NCBI RefSeq assembly: GCF_031679605.1
Contig: NZ_CP117522.1
Span: forward strand, 7,750,001-7,814,000
DNA: 64,000 nt
Reading direction: 5' to 3'
From: Streptomyces luomodiensis
GTDB lineage: Bacteria > Actinomycetota > Actinomycetes > Streptomycetales > Streptomycetaceae
A program made the translations under genes and the position numbers. Within the stretch, counting starts at the first letter, position 1. Each line of letters opens with the position of its first letter. Below, piece after piece: positions 43,815-52,758 of this stretch. The notes beneath the pieces are model-generated. The model saw only the letters and a program-made list of their open reading frames with translations, had not been told where the DNA came from and did no database searches.

Positions 43815-44336
43815 ATGGAGACCGTCGGAAGAGTCCCCGCCGAACCGGGCCATGCCCCGCCCCCGCCCCCGCGCCCGGCCCCGCCTCCGCCGGTCGCCTA
43901 CGAGGGGGTGTGGCGGTTCACCGCACCCGCCCTCGACTCCTCCGTGCCCCAGGCCCGGCACGCGGTGCGCGAGCTGCTGGCCCACCAGCGGGTTCCGGCC
44001 GACGGCGAACTGGTGGAGAGCCTGCTGCTGATCGTCTCCGAACTGGTCACCAACGCCGTACGGCACGCCGCGCTGCTCTCCCCCGAGATCGCCGTCGAGG
44101 TGGCCCTGAGCCGGGACTGGGTGCGGGTCGCCGTCGAGGACAACCACCCCTACCGGCCCGTCGCCCTGGTGGCGGACCAGGGCCGGACCGGGGGGCGTGG
44201 ACTGCTGCTGGTGACGGCGATCACGGAGGCGGCGGGCGGCGTCTACGACGTCGACCACACGGCGAGCGGCGGCAAGGTGGTCTGGGCCGCCCTGCCGCTG
44301 CCCGGCGCCGCTACCAGCCCGCAGCCGTCCCGGTGA
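43815..44336 (+). CDS. RsbW/SpoIIAB-like ATP-binding regulatory protein (HATPase_c_2)
   Basis: A 173-residue protein. After a Pro-rich start (PPPPPRPAPPPP) the GHKL ATPase fold carries the N box ELVTNAVRHA and the G box GGRGLLLVTAI. Streptomyces has many such small kinases or anti-sigma-like proteins that work with PP2C phosphatases and anti-anti-sigma factors. The partner is not adjacent. The start is uncertain: ATG 43815 or GTG 43806, both near GAGGGG. Its 3' end overlaps the convergent IPP isomerase gene by 26 bases. Confidence 0.88.
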   Translation: METVGRVPAEPGHAPPPPPRPAPPPPVAYEGVWRFTAPALDSSVPQARHAVRELLAHQRVPADGELVESLLLIVSELVTNAVRHAALLSPEIAVEVALSRDWVRVAVEDNHPYRPVALVADQGRTGGRGLLLVTAITEAAGGVYDVDHTASGGKVVWAALPLPGAATSPQPSR

Positions 44337-44922
44337 GCTCCCGGATCGCCGGACGGGCCGCGTCCAGCACGGTCATGAACCACGCCGAGAACGGCCCCTC
44401 GGTGCGCAGCTTCTCCAGCTCGTCGGGGGTGACGAAGGCGACCTCGGCGATCTCCTCGGGATCGGGGCGCGGCGCCACCCGCACCAGCCCCGCGAAGAGG
44501 TGGTTGTACTCCTGCTCCACCAGGCCCGAGGCCGGGTCGGGGTGGTTGTAGCGGACCGTGCCCGCCTCCCGCAGCAGCGTGGGCGCCACGCCCAGCTCCT
44601 CACCGGTGCGCCGGGCGGCGGCCACGAACGGCGGCTCACCGGGGTAGGGGTGGCCGCAGCAGGTATTGGACCAGACCCCGGGGGAGTGGTACTTGCCCAG
44701 TGCGCGGCGCTGGAGCAGCAGGCGTCCTCTGTCGTCGAACAGGAACACGGAGAACGCCCGGTGCAGCCGGCCGGGCGCGAGATGCGCGGAGAGCTTCTCC
44801 GCGGTGCCGATCGTCGTACCGTCCTCGTCGACCAGCTCGAGCATGATCGGTTCCGCGGAACCACTCGGTGCGGAGGGCGCGGCCGTCTCGGCGGAGCCGC
44901 CGTTGGCAGGTGTGATCGGCAT
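44311..44922 (-). CDS. idi: Isopentenyl-diphosphate delta-isomerase, type I
   Basis: A 203-residue NUDIX-fold isomerase. HRAFSVFLFDDRGRLLLQRR, WSNTCCGHPYPGE (with catalytic Cys and metal-binding His) and VEQEYNHLFAG (with the catalytic Glu) are the type I signatures. It interconverts IPP and DMAPP for isoprenoids, including the undecaprenyl carrier needed for wall polymers. The first 25 residues are a Ser/Ala/Pro-rich extension. ATG 44922 follows GAGGA; ATG 44934 is an alternative. Confidence 0.92.
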   Translation of the reverse strand: MPITPANGGSAETAAPSAPSGSAEPIMLELVDEDGTTIGTAEKLSAHLAPGRLHRAFSVFLFDDRGRLLLQRRALGKYHSPGVWSNTCCGHPYPGEPPFVAAARRTGEELGVAPTLLREAGTVRYNHPDPASGLVEQEYNHLFAGLVRVAPRPDPEEIAEVAFVTPDELEKLRTEGPFSAWFMTVLDAARPAIRELTGTAAGW

Positions 44923-45063
44923 GACCATCCTCATAGTTCCGACTCGTGAACGTCCAAGTCTGCCGCAACTGTGCCGCCTGACCGTGTCAGTGGCACAGTT
45001 CGGCTTTGTGACCAGCATGCCCATCCGGTTCCCGCTAAGGTGCGGTGCCCGACGTCGAAACGC

Positions 45064-46050
45064 TCAGCCGCGCCGGGCCTCGGGGTGGTGCCGGCACCAC
45101 CCCGCCCAGGCCGACTCCACCATCGCGCGGACATCGTGCCGGGCGCTCCAGCCCAGCTCCTTGGTGATCAGTTCGGTGGATCCGACGACCCGGGCCGGAT
45201 CGCCCGCCCGGCGCGGACCGGTCACCGGAGTCAGTTCCGGGCGGCCGGTGATCTCACCGATCAGATCGGCCATCTCACGTACCGAGACGCCCTGACCGGT
45301 GCCGATGTTCACCGTGAGATCGCCCGGCGCCCGCTGCGCGGCCAGCCGGCGGGCCACGGCCAGATGGGCCGAGGCCAGGTCCTCGACATGGATGTAGTCG
45401 CGCACACAGGTGCCGTCGGGGGTGTCGTAGTCGTCACCGAAGATCAGGGGCGGCTGCCCCGCGGTGATCCGCTCGAACATCATCGGGATGACATTGGACA
45501 CTCCGGTGTCGGCCAGCTCGGGGCGCGTGGCCCCCGCCACATTGAAGTAGCGCAGACAGGCCGTGGCGAGGGAGTGGGCCGCGCCCGCCGCCCTGACCAG
45601 CCATTCTCCGGCCAGCTTGGTTTCTCCGTAGGGATTGATCGGCCGGCACGGGGTGTCCTCGGTGACACGTTCCACATCGGGCATGCCGTAGACGGCGGCG
45701 GAGGAGGAGAAGAGGAAACGGCTGACCCCGGCCGCGACCGCCGCCTCCAGCAGCACCGTGAGCCCGTGCACATTCTCCCGGTAGTAGCGCAGCGGCTGCT
45801 CCACGGACTCCGCCACCTGCTTCTTCGCCGCGAGATGCACCACACCGGTCACGTTCAGCTCGGCGAAGGCGCGGTCCAGCAGCTCACGGTCGAGGGTGGA
45901 GCCGCATACCAGCGGGACGTCCTCGGGCAGCCGCGTCCGGACGCCGTCGGACAGATCGTCGAGCACGGCCACCGGCTCACCCGCCTCGGCCATGGCCCGC
46001 ACGACATGCGACCCGATATATCCGGCACCACCTGTGATCAGCCATGTCAT
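45064..46050 (-). CDS. galE: UDP-glucose 4-epimerase
   Basis: A 328-residue short-chain-dehydrogenase-fold epimerase. ITGGAGYIGSHVV binds NAD, SSSAAVYG supplies the catalytic Ser, and Y-x3-K occurs in YGETKLAGE. GTCVRDYIHVEDLASAHL is the GalE-specific block. It interconverts UDP-glucose and UDP-galactose. It is divergent from the surface-polymer operon, to which it may supply UDP-galactose. ATG 46050 has only a weak ribosome site. Confidence 0.92.
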   Translation of the reverse strand: MTWLITGGAGYIGSHVVRAMAEAGEPVAVLDDLSDGVRTRLPEDVPLVCGSTLDRELLDRAFAELNVTGVVHLAAKKQVAESVEQPLRYYRENVHGLTVLLEAAVAAGVSRFLFSSSAAVYGMPDVERVTEDTPCRPINPYGETKLAGEWLVRAAGAAHSLATACLRYFNVAGATRPELADTGVSNVIPMMFERITAGQPPLIFGDDYDTPDGTCVRDYIHVEDLASAHLAVARRLAAQRAPGDLTVNIGTGQGVSVREMADLIGEITGRPELTPVTGPRRAGDPARVVGSTELITKELGWSARHDVRAMVESAWAGWCRHHPEARRG

Positions 46051-46318
46051 GCCCCGCACCCTATCCGCGGCGGGGCGGTCGCCGTTTGTGAAGGACAGCC
46101 GCCATCGACCATGATGATCGGCGGCGCGGAAGCGGTCGTTCCCCCGATCGTGTGGTGAATGTGCGGTGAACGGACGCTTCCATCGATCCGATAGCCTCTG
46201 CCGGACGTGCCGCCCGCCCCTCGTGGGGCCAGGGCGTGCGATGCCCGTTGTCCGCAGGGCCCAGGCCGGTGCCGCCAGTGGCGCGGCCACCATGTCAGCT
46301 GCCAAGGAGTGAGTTCGT
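46051..46318. promoter_or_regulatory. Divergent region between galE and the surface-polymer operon
   Basis: This 268-bp gap must hold both promoters. GATAGCCT at about 46187-46194 could serve as a -10 for the rightward operon, without a clear -35. AAGGAG (46304-46309) is the ribosome site for the CTG-initiated gene at 46319. I see no perfect long dyad. Confidence 0.35.
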
Positions 46319-48292
46319 CTGTCGACCGCGATTCTCACCGGTGCGCCGATCGCCGGCTCGTCCCTCGAGGGCGACCTGCGGTCGCTGGGCTTCGACGTGC
46401 GTACGGCGGCCGACGCCGCCGGCGTCACGGCGGCGCTCGCCGCCGTCCCCGCCCGGGAGCGGGTGGCCCTCGTCGACCCCCGCTTCGTCGGCCACGTCCA
46501 CGCCCTGCGGCTGGCCCTCACCGACCCCCGCTTCCCCGCGGCCGCGACGCGCGGAGCACTGAGCGTCCAGCCCGAGGCGCGTACGGCACTGGCCCGCGCG
46601 GCGGCCGCTTCGGCCGCCGGGAACGGCGGTGGGGCGCTCCCCGCCGTCCCGGCATCGGTGCCCGCCACCGTGCCCGGCGGGGCGGGACCGGCCCAGCCGC
46701 CCGTCGGCTCCGCGCCGGACCCCGGCGCCGGGGCGTCCGCCGTCGGCGCGCTCGCCGCCGCGCCCGGTGAGGCCGCGCCCGCGGCCACTCCGGGCGCTGC
46801 CGACGCCCCCTCCTGGGTGGACGACATCGCCGCGCGTCTCGACGCCGACGGCGTCGCCGTCCACCGGCCCGAGCTCGGGGTGCTCGTCGCCGCCGTGCCC
46901 GGCGACGCGCCGGCGCGGGCGAGGGCGCGTGACGCCGTGGACGCGGTGGACGACGAGCGGGTGCGGCTGCGGAGTGCCGTGAAGTCGCGGGACGGCTTCT
47001 TCACGACCTTCTGCATCAGCCCCTACTCCCGCTATATCGCCCGCTGGTGCGCCCGGCGCGGGCTGACCCCCAACCAGGTCACCACCGCCTCCCTCCTCAC
47101 CGCGCTCATCGCGGCGGCCTGCGCCGCCACCGGCACCCGGCCCGGGTTCGTCTCGGCCGGGGTGCTGCTGATCGCCTCGTTCGTGCTCGACTGCACCGAC
47201 GGGCAGCTGGCCCGCTACTCGCTGCAGTACTCCACGCTCGGCGCCTGGCTGGACGCCACGTTCGACCGGGCCAAGGAGTACGCCTACTACGCGGGCCTCG
47301 CCCTCGGCGCCGCCCGCGCCGACGGCGATGACGTATGGGCGCTCGCGCTCGGCGCGATGGTGCTCCAGACCTGCCGCCACGTGGTGGACTTCGCCTTCAA
47401 CGAGGCCAACCACGACGCCACCGGCAACACCAGCCCCACCGCCGCCCTCTCCGGCCGCCTCGACAGCGTCGGCTGGACGGTCTGGCTGCGCCGCATGGTC
47501 GTGCTGCCGATCGGTGAGCGCTGGGCGATGATCGCCGTGCTGACCGCGTTCACCACCCCCCGTATCACCTTCGCGGTGCTGCTCATCGGCTGCGCGCTGG
47601 CCGCCTGCTACACCACCGCCGGCCGGGTGCTGCGCTCGCTCACCCGCCGGGCGGAGCGTACCGACCGGGCGGCCCGCGCCCTCGCGGAGCTGGCGGACTC
47701 CGGTCCGCTCGCCGAGTCGGCCGCCAAGGCGGCCGCCCGTAAGGCGGGTTCCTACCTCGCCCCGCTCTCGGCCGCCCTCGGGGCCGCGGCCGTCCTGGCC
47801 GGCACCGCGGCCGCCGGTTTCGGCTCCTGGGTGCCCGTCGGATGCGCCGTGCTCTACGCGGTCCTCGCGGGGGTCGCCGTCGCCGCGCCCCTCAAGGGCC
47901 CGCTCGACTGGCTGGTGCCGCCGCTCTTCCGCGCCGCCGAATACGGCACCATCCTGATCCTGGCGGCCCGCTCGGAGGTGAACGGCGCCTTGCCGGCGGC
48001 TTTCGGGCTGGTTGCGGCGGTCGCCTACCATCACTACGACACGGTGTACCGCATCCGCGGTGGCACCGGGGCGCCCCCGCGGCGGCTGGTGCGGGCGATC
48101 GGCGGGCACGAGGGGCGGACGGTGGTGGTCACGCTCGCCGCTGCCCTGCTGCACCACCAGAACCAAGGTTTCACCATCGCGTTGACCGCTCTCGCGGCGG
48201 CCCTCGCGCTGACGGTGCTCATCGAGAGCATCCGCTTCTGGGTGTCCTCCAAAGCACCCGCAGTACACGACGAAACAGGAGAACCCGCATGA
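46319..48292 (+). CDS. CDP-alcohol phosphatidyltransferase with N-terminal extension; probable CTG start
   Basis: A 657-residue membrane protein. The frame closes upstream at a TGA (46310-46312), and the conserved-looking start STAILTGAPIAGSSLEGDLR lies directly after CTG 46319, so CTG is the likely start codon; AAGGAG is about ten bases upstream. The first internal candidate, GTG 46397, would remove this block. Residues about 1-200 form a soluble domain with a Pro/Ala-rich insert. The catalytic motif D-x2-DG-x2-AR (DCTDGQLARYS) followed by G-x3-D-x3-D (GAWLDATFD) sits near residue 300 among many membrane helices. It transfers a phosphoalcohol from CDP-alcohol. The stop overlaps the next gene (ATGA). 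Confidence 0.88.
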   Translation: MSTAILTGAPIAGSSLEGDLRSLGFDVRTAADAAGVTAALAAVPARERVALVDPRFVGHVHALRLALTDPRFPAAATRGALSVQPEARTALARAAAASAAGNGGGALPAVPASVPATVPGGAGPAQPPVGSAPDPGAGASAVGALAAAPGEAAPAATPGAADAPSWVDDIAARLDADGVAVHRPELGVLVAAVPGDAPARARARDAVDAVDDERVRLRSAVKSRDGFFTTFCISPYSRYIARWCARRGLTPNQVTTASLLTALIAAACAATGTRPGFVSAGVLLIASFVLDCTDGQLARYSLQYSTLGAWLDATFDRAKEYAYYAGLALGAARADGDDVWALALGAMVLQTCRHVVDFAFNEANHDATGNTSPTAALSGRLDSVGWTVWLRRMVVLPIGERWAMIAVLTAFTTPRITFAVLLIGCALAACYTTAGRVLRSLTRRAERTDRAARALAELADSGPLAESAAKAAARKAGSYLAPLSAALGAAAVLAGTAAAGFGSWVPVGCAVLYAVLAGVAVAAPLKGPLDWLVPPLFRAAEYGTILILAARSEVNGALPAAFGLVAAVAYHHYDTVYRIRGGTGAPPRRLVRAIGGHEGRTVVVTLAAALLHHQNQGFTIALTALAAALALTVLIESIRFWVSSKAPAVHDETGEPA

Positions 48293-49041
48293 TCGGCCTT
48301 GTGCTCGCGGCCGGCGCCGGACGGCGTCTGCGTCCCTACACCGACACGCTCCCCAAGGCCCTGGTGCCCGTAGGACCCGAGGGGAAGGAAGGCGAGACGA
48401 CCGTCCTCGACCTGACCCTCGGCAACTTCGCGGAGGTCGGTCTGACCGAGGTCGCCATCGTCGTCGGCTACCGCAAGGAGGCCGTGTACGAGCGCAAGGA
48501 GGCCCTGGAGCAGCGGTACGGCCTCAAGCTCACGCTGATCGACAACGACAAGGCCGAGGAGTGGAACAACGCCTACTCCCTCTGGTGCGCCCGTGACGCG
48601 ATCAAGCACTCCGTGATCCTCGCCAACGGCGACACCGTGCACCCGGTCTCCGTCGAGAAGACCCTGCTGGCCGCGCGCGGCAACGGCCAGAAGATCATCC
48701 TCGCGCTGGACACGGCCAAGCAGCTCGCCGAGGAGGAGATGAAGGTCGTCGCCGACCCCGACAAGGGCGTGCGGAGGATCACCAAGCTGATGGACCCGGC
48801 CGAGGCGACCGGTGAGTACATCGGCGTCACCCTCATCGAGGGCGAGGCCGCCGCGGACCTCGCGGACGCGCTGAAGGCCACGTACGAGCGCGACCCCCAG
48901 CTGTACTACGAGGACGGCTACCAGGAGCTGGTCAACCGCGGCTTCCAGGTCGACGTGGCCCCGATCGGCGACGTCAAGTGGGTCGAGATCGACAACCATG
49001 ACGACCTGGCGAAGGGCCGTGAGATCGCGTGCCAGTACTGA
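48289..49041 (+). CDS. Sugar/alcohol-phosphate nucleotidyltransferase
   Basis: A 250-residue single-domain nucleotidyltransferase. GLVLAAGAGRRLRPYTDTLP and KALVPVG form the NTP-binding loop, NGDTV carries the metal-binding Asp, and WVEIDNHDDLAKGRE is the conserved end. It resembles inositol-1-phosphate or choline-phosphate cytidylyltransferases more than long glucose-1-phosphate enzymes. Placed between CDP-alcohol phosphotransferase genes, it most likely makes the CDP-activated alcohol they use. It overlaps the previous gene by four bases and the next by 13. Confidence 0.88.
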   Translation: MIGLVLAAGAGRRLRPYTDTLPKALVPVGPEGKEGETTVLDLTLGNFAEVGLTEVAIVVGYRKEAVYERKEALEQRYGLKLTLIDNDKAEEWNNAYSLWCARDAIKHSVILANGDTVHPVSVEKTLLAARGNGQKIILALDTAKQLAEEEMKVVADPDKGVRRITKLMDPAEATGEYIGVTLIEGEAAADLADALKATYERDPQLYYEDGYQELVNRGFQVDVAPIGDVKWVEIDNHDDLAKGREIACQY

Positions 49042-50102
49042 CGAGGCTCATCCCCTCGCCGCTCGTCGTCGACATTCGCGCGGGCGCCCTGGACGATCTC
49101 GCGGGGGTCCTCGCCGACCAGCGGATCTCCGCCTCCGGCAAGCTGGCCATCGCCATCAGCGGCGGCTCCGGCGCCCTGCTGCGCGAGCGGCTGGCGCCGG
49201 CGCTGCCGGGCGCCAGCTGGTACGAGGTCGGCGGCGGCACCCTGGATGACGCGATCAAGCTCGCCGACGCCATGAAGTCGGGCCACTACGACGCGGTCGT
49301 GGGGCTCGGCGGCGGCAAGATCATCGACTGTGCGAAGTTCGCCGCGGCGCGGATCGGCCTGCCGCTGGTCGCCGTCGCCACCAACCTCTCGCACGACGGT
49401 CTGTGCTCCCCGGTCGCGACCCTCGACAACGACGCGGGCCGCGGCTCGTACGGGGTGCCCAACCCGATCGCCGTGGTCATCGACCTCGATGTGATCCGCG
49501 AGGCGCCGGTCCGCTATGTGCGCTCCGGTATCGGCGACGCGCTCTCCAACATCTCCGCGGTCGCCGACTGGGAGCTGTCCAACCGCGAGACCGGCGAGCA
49601 GATCGACGGACTCGCCGCCGCCATGGCACGCCAGGCGGGCGAGGCCGTGCTGCGCCACCCCGGCGGGGTCGGCGACGACGCCTTCCTCCAGGTGCTGGCC
49701 GAGGGACTGGTGCTCACCGGCATCTCCATGTCGGTCGCGGGGGACTCCCGCCCGGCGTCCGGTGCCTGCCACGAGATCAACCACGCCTTCGACCTGCTCT
49801 TCCCCAAGCGCGCCGCCAGCCATGGCGAGCAGTGCGGCCTGGCCGCCGCCTTCGCGATGCGGCTGCGCGGGGCGCACGAGGAGTCGGCGCACATGGCCGA
49901 GGTGCTGCACCGGCACGGTCTGCCCGTGCTGCCCGAGGAGATCGGCTTCACCGTGGACGAGTTCGTCCAGGTCGTGGAGTTCGCTCCGAAGACGCGCCCC
50001 GGCCGCTACACGATCCTCGAGCACCTCGACCTCTCATCCGACGCGATCAGGGACGCATACGCCGACCATGCCAAAGCAGTCAGTCAAGCCATCAGTGGCT
50101 GA
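49029..50102 (+). CDS. Iron/zinc alcohol dehydrogenase, sn-glycerol-1-phosphate dehydrogenase-like
   Basis: A 357-residue protein. AVVGLGGGKIIDCAKFAAAR binds NAD(P), NLSHDGLCSPVATL and GACHEINHAFDLL supply metal ligands (Asp, His), and ASHGEQCGLAAAFAM gives the last His. The pattern is that of the AraM/EgsA glycerol-1-phosphate dehydrogenase group, which reduces dihydroxyacetone phosphate to sn-glycerol-1-phosphate. In this operon it would supply the alcohol phosphate for CDP activation. GTG 49029 lies within the preceding gene, and the last 35 bases overlap the following gene. Confidence 0.85.
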   Translation: MPVLTRLIPSPLVVDIRAGALDDLAGVLADQRISASGKLAIAISGGSGALLRERLAPALPGASWYEVGGGTLDDAIKLADAMKSGHYDAVVGLGGGKIIDCAKFAAARIGLPLVAVATNLSHDGLCSPVATLDNDAGRGSYGVPNPIAVVIDLDVIREAPVRYVRSGIGDALSNISAVADWELSNRETGEQIDGLAAAMARQAGEAVLRHPGGVGDDAFLQVLAEGLVLTGISMSVAGDSRPASGACHEINHAFDLLFPKRAASHGEQCGLAAAFAMRLRGAHEESAHMAEVLHRHGLPVLPEEIGFTVDEFVQVVEFAPKTRPGRYTILEHLDLSSDAIRDAYADHAKAVSQAISG

Positions 50103-50859
50103 ACTCCGCCCGGTCGTCCACCCCGCGGGGGTGAAGGACCGGCGGAGCGGTGAGCACTGGGCCGGGCGCCTCTACATGCGCGAGATCTCGCTGCGCTGCG
50201 ACCGGCACCTGGTGAACACGCGGGTCACGCCCAACCAGCTGACGTATCTGATGACCGTCTTCGGCGTCCTCGCCGCCCCGGCCCTGCTGGTGCCGGGGAT
50301 CGCGGGCGCCGTGCTCGGGGTGCTGATGGTCCAGCTCTACCTGCTGCTGGACTGCGTGGACGGCGAGATAGCCCGCTGGAAGAAGCAGTTCTCGCTGGGC
50401 GGTGTGTATCTGGACCGGGTCGGCGCCTACCTGTGCGACGCCGCGGTGCTCGTCGGCTTCGGTCTGCGCGCGGCCGACCTGTGGGGCTCCGGGCGGATCG
50501 ACTGGCTGTGGGCGTTCCTCGGCACCCTCGCCGCGCTCGGTGCCATCCTGATCAAGGCCGAGACCGACCTGGTCGGGGTCGCCCGGCACCAGGGCGGTCT
50601 GCCACCGGTCAAGGAGGCGGCCTCCGAGCCGCGCTCGTCCGGTATGGCGCTGGCCCGCAGGGCGGCCGCGGCGCTGAAGTTCCACCGGCTGGTCCTCGGG
50701 GTCGAGGCGTCGCTGCTCATCCTCGTGGTGGCGGTCGTGGACCAGGTGCGCGGCGACCTGTTCTTCACCCGGCTGGGCGTTGCCGTACTGGCCGGTATCG
50801 CCCTTCTGCAAACCCTGCTTCACCTCGTGTCCATCCTCGCGTCGAGCAGGCTCAAGTGA
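50068..50859 (+). CDS. Second CDP-alcohol phosphatidyltransferase
   Basis: A 263-residue membrane enzyme. It has the family motif DCVDGEIARWK followed by LGGVYLDRVGAYLCD. TRVTPNQLTYLMTVFG precedes the first membrane helix, parallel to LTPNQVTTASLLTALI in the first enzyme of this operon. A basic/acidic soluble loop follows the catalytic region. Two different CDP-alcohol transferases in one operon suggest two successive phosphodiester-forming steps, for example priming and polymerisation. ATG 50068 overlaps the upstream gene by 35 bases. Confidence 0.88.
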   Translation: MPKQSVKPSVAELRPVVHPAGVKDRRSGEHWAGRLYMREISLRCDRHLVNTRVTPNQLTYLMTVFGVLAAPALLVPGIAGAVLGVLMVQLYLLLDCVDGEIARWKKQFSLGGVYLDRVGAYLCDAAVLVGFGLRAADLWGSGRIDWLWAFLGTLAALGAILIKAETDLVGVARHQGGLPPVKEAASEPRSSGMALARRAAAALKFHRLVLGVEASLLILVVAVVDQVRGDLFFTRLGVAVLAGIALLQTLLHLVSILASSRLK

Positions 50860-51743
50860 ACCCGAGCACCATGAAGGTCGGAGCGATCGTCCTGACGATG
50901 GGCAATCGCCCCGAGGAGCTGCGCGCACTCCTCGACTCGGTCGCCAAGCAGGACGGCGACCCGGTCGAGGTGGTCGTCGTGGGCAACGGATCGCCGCTGC
51001 CCACGCTTCCCGAGGGCGTCCGGACCGTCGAGCTGCCCGAGAACGTGGGCATCCCGGCGGGCCGCAACGTCGGCATCGAGGCGTTCGGACCCGGTGGGTC
51101 GGACGTCGATGTGCTGCTGTTCCTCGACGACGACGGGCTGCTGCCGGGCACCGACACGGCCGAACTGTGCCGGCAGGCGTTCGCCGCCGATCCCGGGCTC
51201 GGCATCATCTCGTTCCGCATCGCCGACCCCGACACCGGTGTCACCCAGCGTCGCCATGTGCCCCGGCTGCGTGCCTCGGACCCCCTGCGGTCCTCCCGGG
51301 TGACCACCTTCCTGGGCGGCGCCAACGCGGTCCGTACCGCGGTGTTCCAGCAGGTCGGAGGGTTGCCGGACGAATTCTTCTACGCGCACGAGGAGACCGA
51401 TCTGGCCTGGCGGGCGCTGGACGCCGGCTGGATGATCGATTACCGGTCGGACATGGTGCTGCACCATCCGACCACCGCGCCGAGCAGGCACGCGGTCTAC
51501 CACCGGATGGTGGCCCGCAACCGGGTCTGGCTGGCCCGGCGTAACCTTCCTGCCCTGCTCGTACCCGTCTACCTGGGCGTCTGGCTGCTGCTCACACTGG
51601 CCAGACGTCCGTCGAAAACCGCACTTCGGGCCTGGTTCGGAGGGTTCAGGGAAGGCTGGAAGACACCGTGTGGTCCACGTCGGCCCATGAAGTGGCGTAC
51701 GGTATGGCGCCTGACCCGACTGGGCCGACCTCCTGTCATCTGA
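50856..51743 (+). CDS. Family 2 glycosyltransferase
   Basis: A 295-residue GT-A enzyme. VGAIVLTMGNRPEELRALLD opens the fold, LFLDDDGLLP carries the metal-binding D-x-D, and GGLPDEFFYAHEETDLAWR holds the acceptor-site ED motif, similar to rhamnosyl/galactofuranosyl transferases. A weak hydrophobic segment near residue 235 may attach it to the membrane. GTG 50856 overlaps the preceding stop (GTGA). It probably adds a sugar to the polymer or its lipid-linked primer. Confidence 0.88.
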   Translation: MNPSTMKVGAIVLTMGNRPEELRALLDSVAKQDGDPVEVVVVGNGSPLPTLPEGVRTVELPENVGIPAGRNVGIEAFGPGGSDVDVLLFLDDDGLLPGTDTAELCRQAFAADPGLGIISFRIADPDTGVTQRRHVPRLRASDPLRSSRVTTFLGGANAVRTAVFQQVGGLPDEFFYAHEETDLAWRALDAGWMIDYRSDMVLHHPTTAPSRHAVYHRMVARNRVWLARRNLPALLVPVYLGVWLLLTLARRPSKTALRAWFGGFREGWKTPCGPRRPMKWRTVWRLTRLGRPPVI

Positions 51744-51813
51744 CAAGCTCGTATCGAAGAGCATCGGGCGCGACCCGGGGCGCGGCCCCGCTCAGCGCAC
51801 CCTGAAGACGAAA

Positions 51814-52758
51814 GTGTCAACTGTGAGCGAGACTACGCACGACGGTGCGGTAGCCGTGAGTGCCCCGCCATCAGCCGACGACGGCCTGTCCCCGGCCGAG
51901 CTGGCGAAGAAGTACGGGCTGTCGGTGAGCGGCGCCCGGGTGGGCCTCGGCGAGTACATCCGCCAGATGTGGGGCAGGCGCCACTTCATCCTGGCCTTTT
52001 CGCAGGCCAAGCTCACCGCCCAGTACAGCCAGGCCAAGCTCGGCCAGCTGTGGCAGGTGGTGACCCCGCTGCTCAACGCCGCGGTGTACTTCTTCATCTT
52101 CGGCCTGCTGCTGGGCGGCCGGGGCGGTATGAAGAACGACATGTACATCCCGTTCCTGGTGACGGGCGTGTTCGTCTTCACCTTCTCGCAGGCCTCCGCG
52201 ATGGCCGGGGTGCGTGCCATCTCGGGGAACCTGGGCCTGGTGCGGGCCCTGCACTTCCCGCGTGCCTCGCTCCCCATCTCGTTCGCGCTCCAGCAGCTCC
52301 AGCAACTGCTCTTCTCGATGATCGTGCTGGTCGTCGTCCTGCTGGGCTTCGGGCACTTCCCGGACTTCGCATGGCTGCTGGTCGTCCCGGCCCTGGCGCT
52401 GCAGTTCGTCTTCAACACCGGTCTGGCGCTCATCCTGGCCCGGATGGGGGCCAAGACCCCGGACCTGGCGCAGCTGCTGCCGTTCCTCCTGCGCACCTGG
52501 ATGTACGCCTCCGGCGTGATGTACCCGCTGGAGCACATGCTCAACAAGGCGGGAGCGCACCCTTGGGTGTCCGATCTCCTGCTGGCCAACCCGGCGGCGG
52601 TCTACATGGACCTGATGCGCTACGCCCTGATCAACGACTACCCCTCGTCGAACCTGCCGCCGCACGTCTGGGCGCTGGCACTGGGGTGGGCGGTGCTGAT
52701 CGGCTTCGGGGGTTTCGTGTACTTCTGGAAGGCAGAGGAGCAGTACGGCCGTGGCTGA
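51814..52758 (+). CDS. TagG-type ABC-2 polysaccharide/teichoic-acid exporter permease
   Basis: A 314-residue permease with six predicted helices after a cytoplasmic start. FSQAKLTAQYSQAKLGQLWQ (the coupling segment before TM1), VTGVFVFTFSQASAMAGVRA and RTWMYASGVMYPLEHM are typical of O-antigen/teichoic-acid ABC-2 exporters. It pairs with the ATPase that follows and overlaps it by eight bases. Starts at GTG 51814 or GTG 51823 are both possible. Confidence 0.9.
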   Translation: MSTVSETTHDGAVAVSAPPSADDGLSPAELAKKYGLSVSGARVGLGEYIRQMWGRRHFILAFSQAKLTAQYSQAKLGQLWQVVTPLLNAAVYFFIFGLLLGGRGGMKNDMYIPFLVTGVFVFTFSQASAMAGVRAISGNLGLVRALHFPRASLPISFALQQLQQLLFSMIVLVVVLLGFGHFPDFAWLLVVPALALQFVFNTGLALILARMGAKTPDLAQLLPFLLRTWMYASGVMYPLEHMLNKAGAHPWVSDLLLANPAAVYMDLMRYALINDYPSSNLPPHVWALALGWAVLIGFGGFVYFWKAEEQYGRG

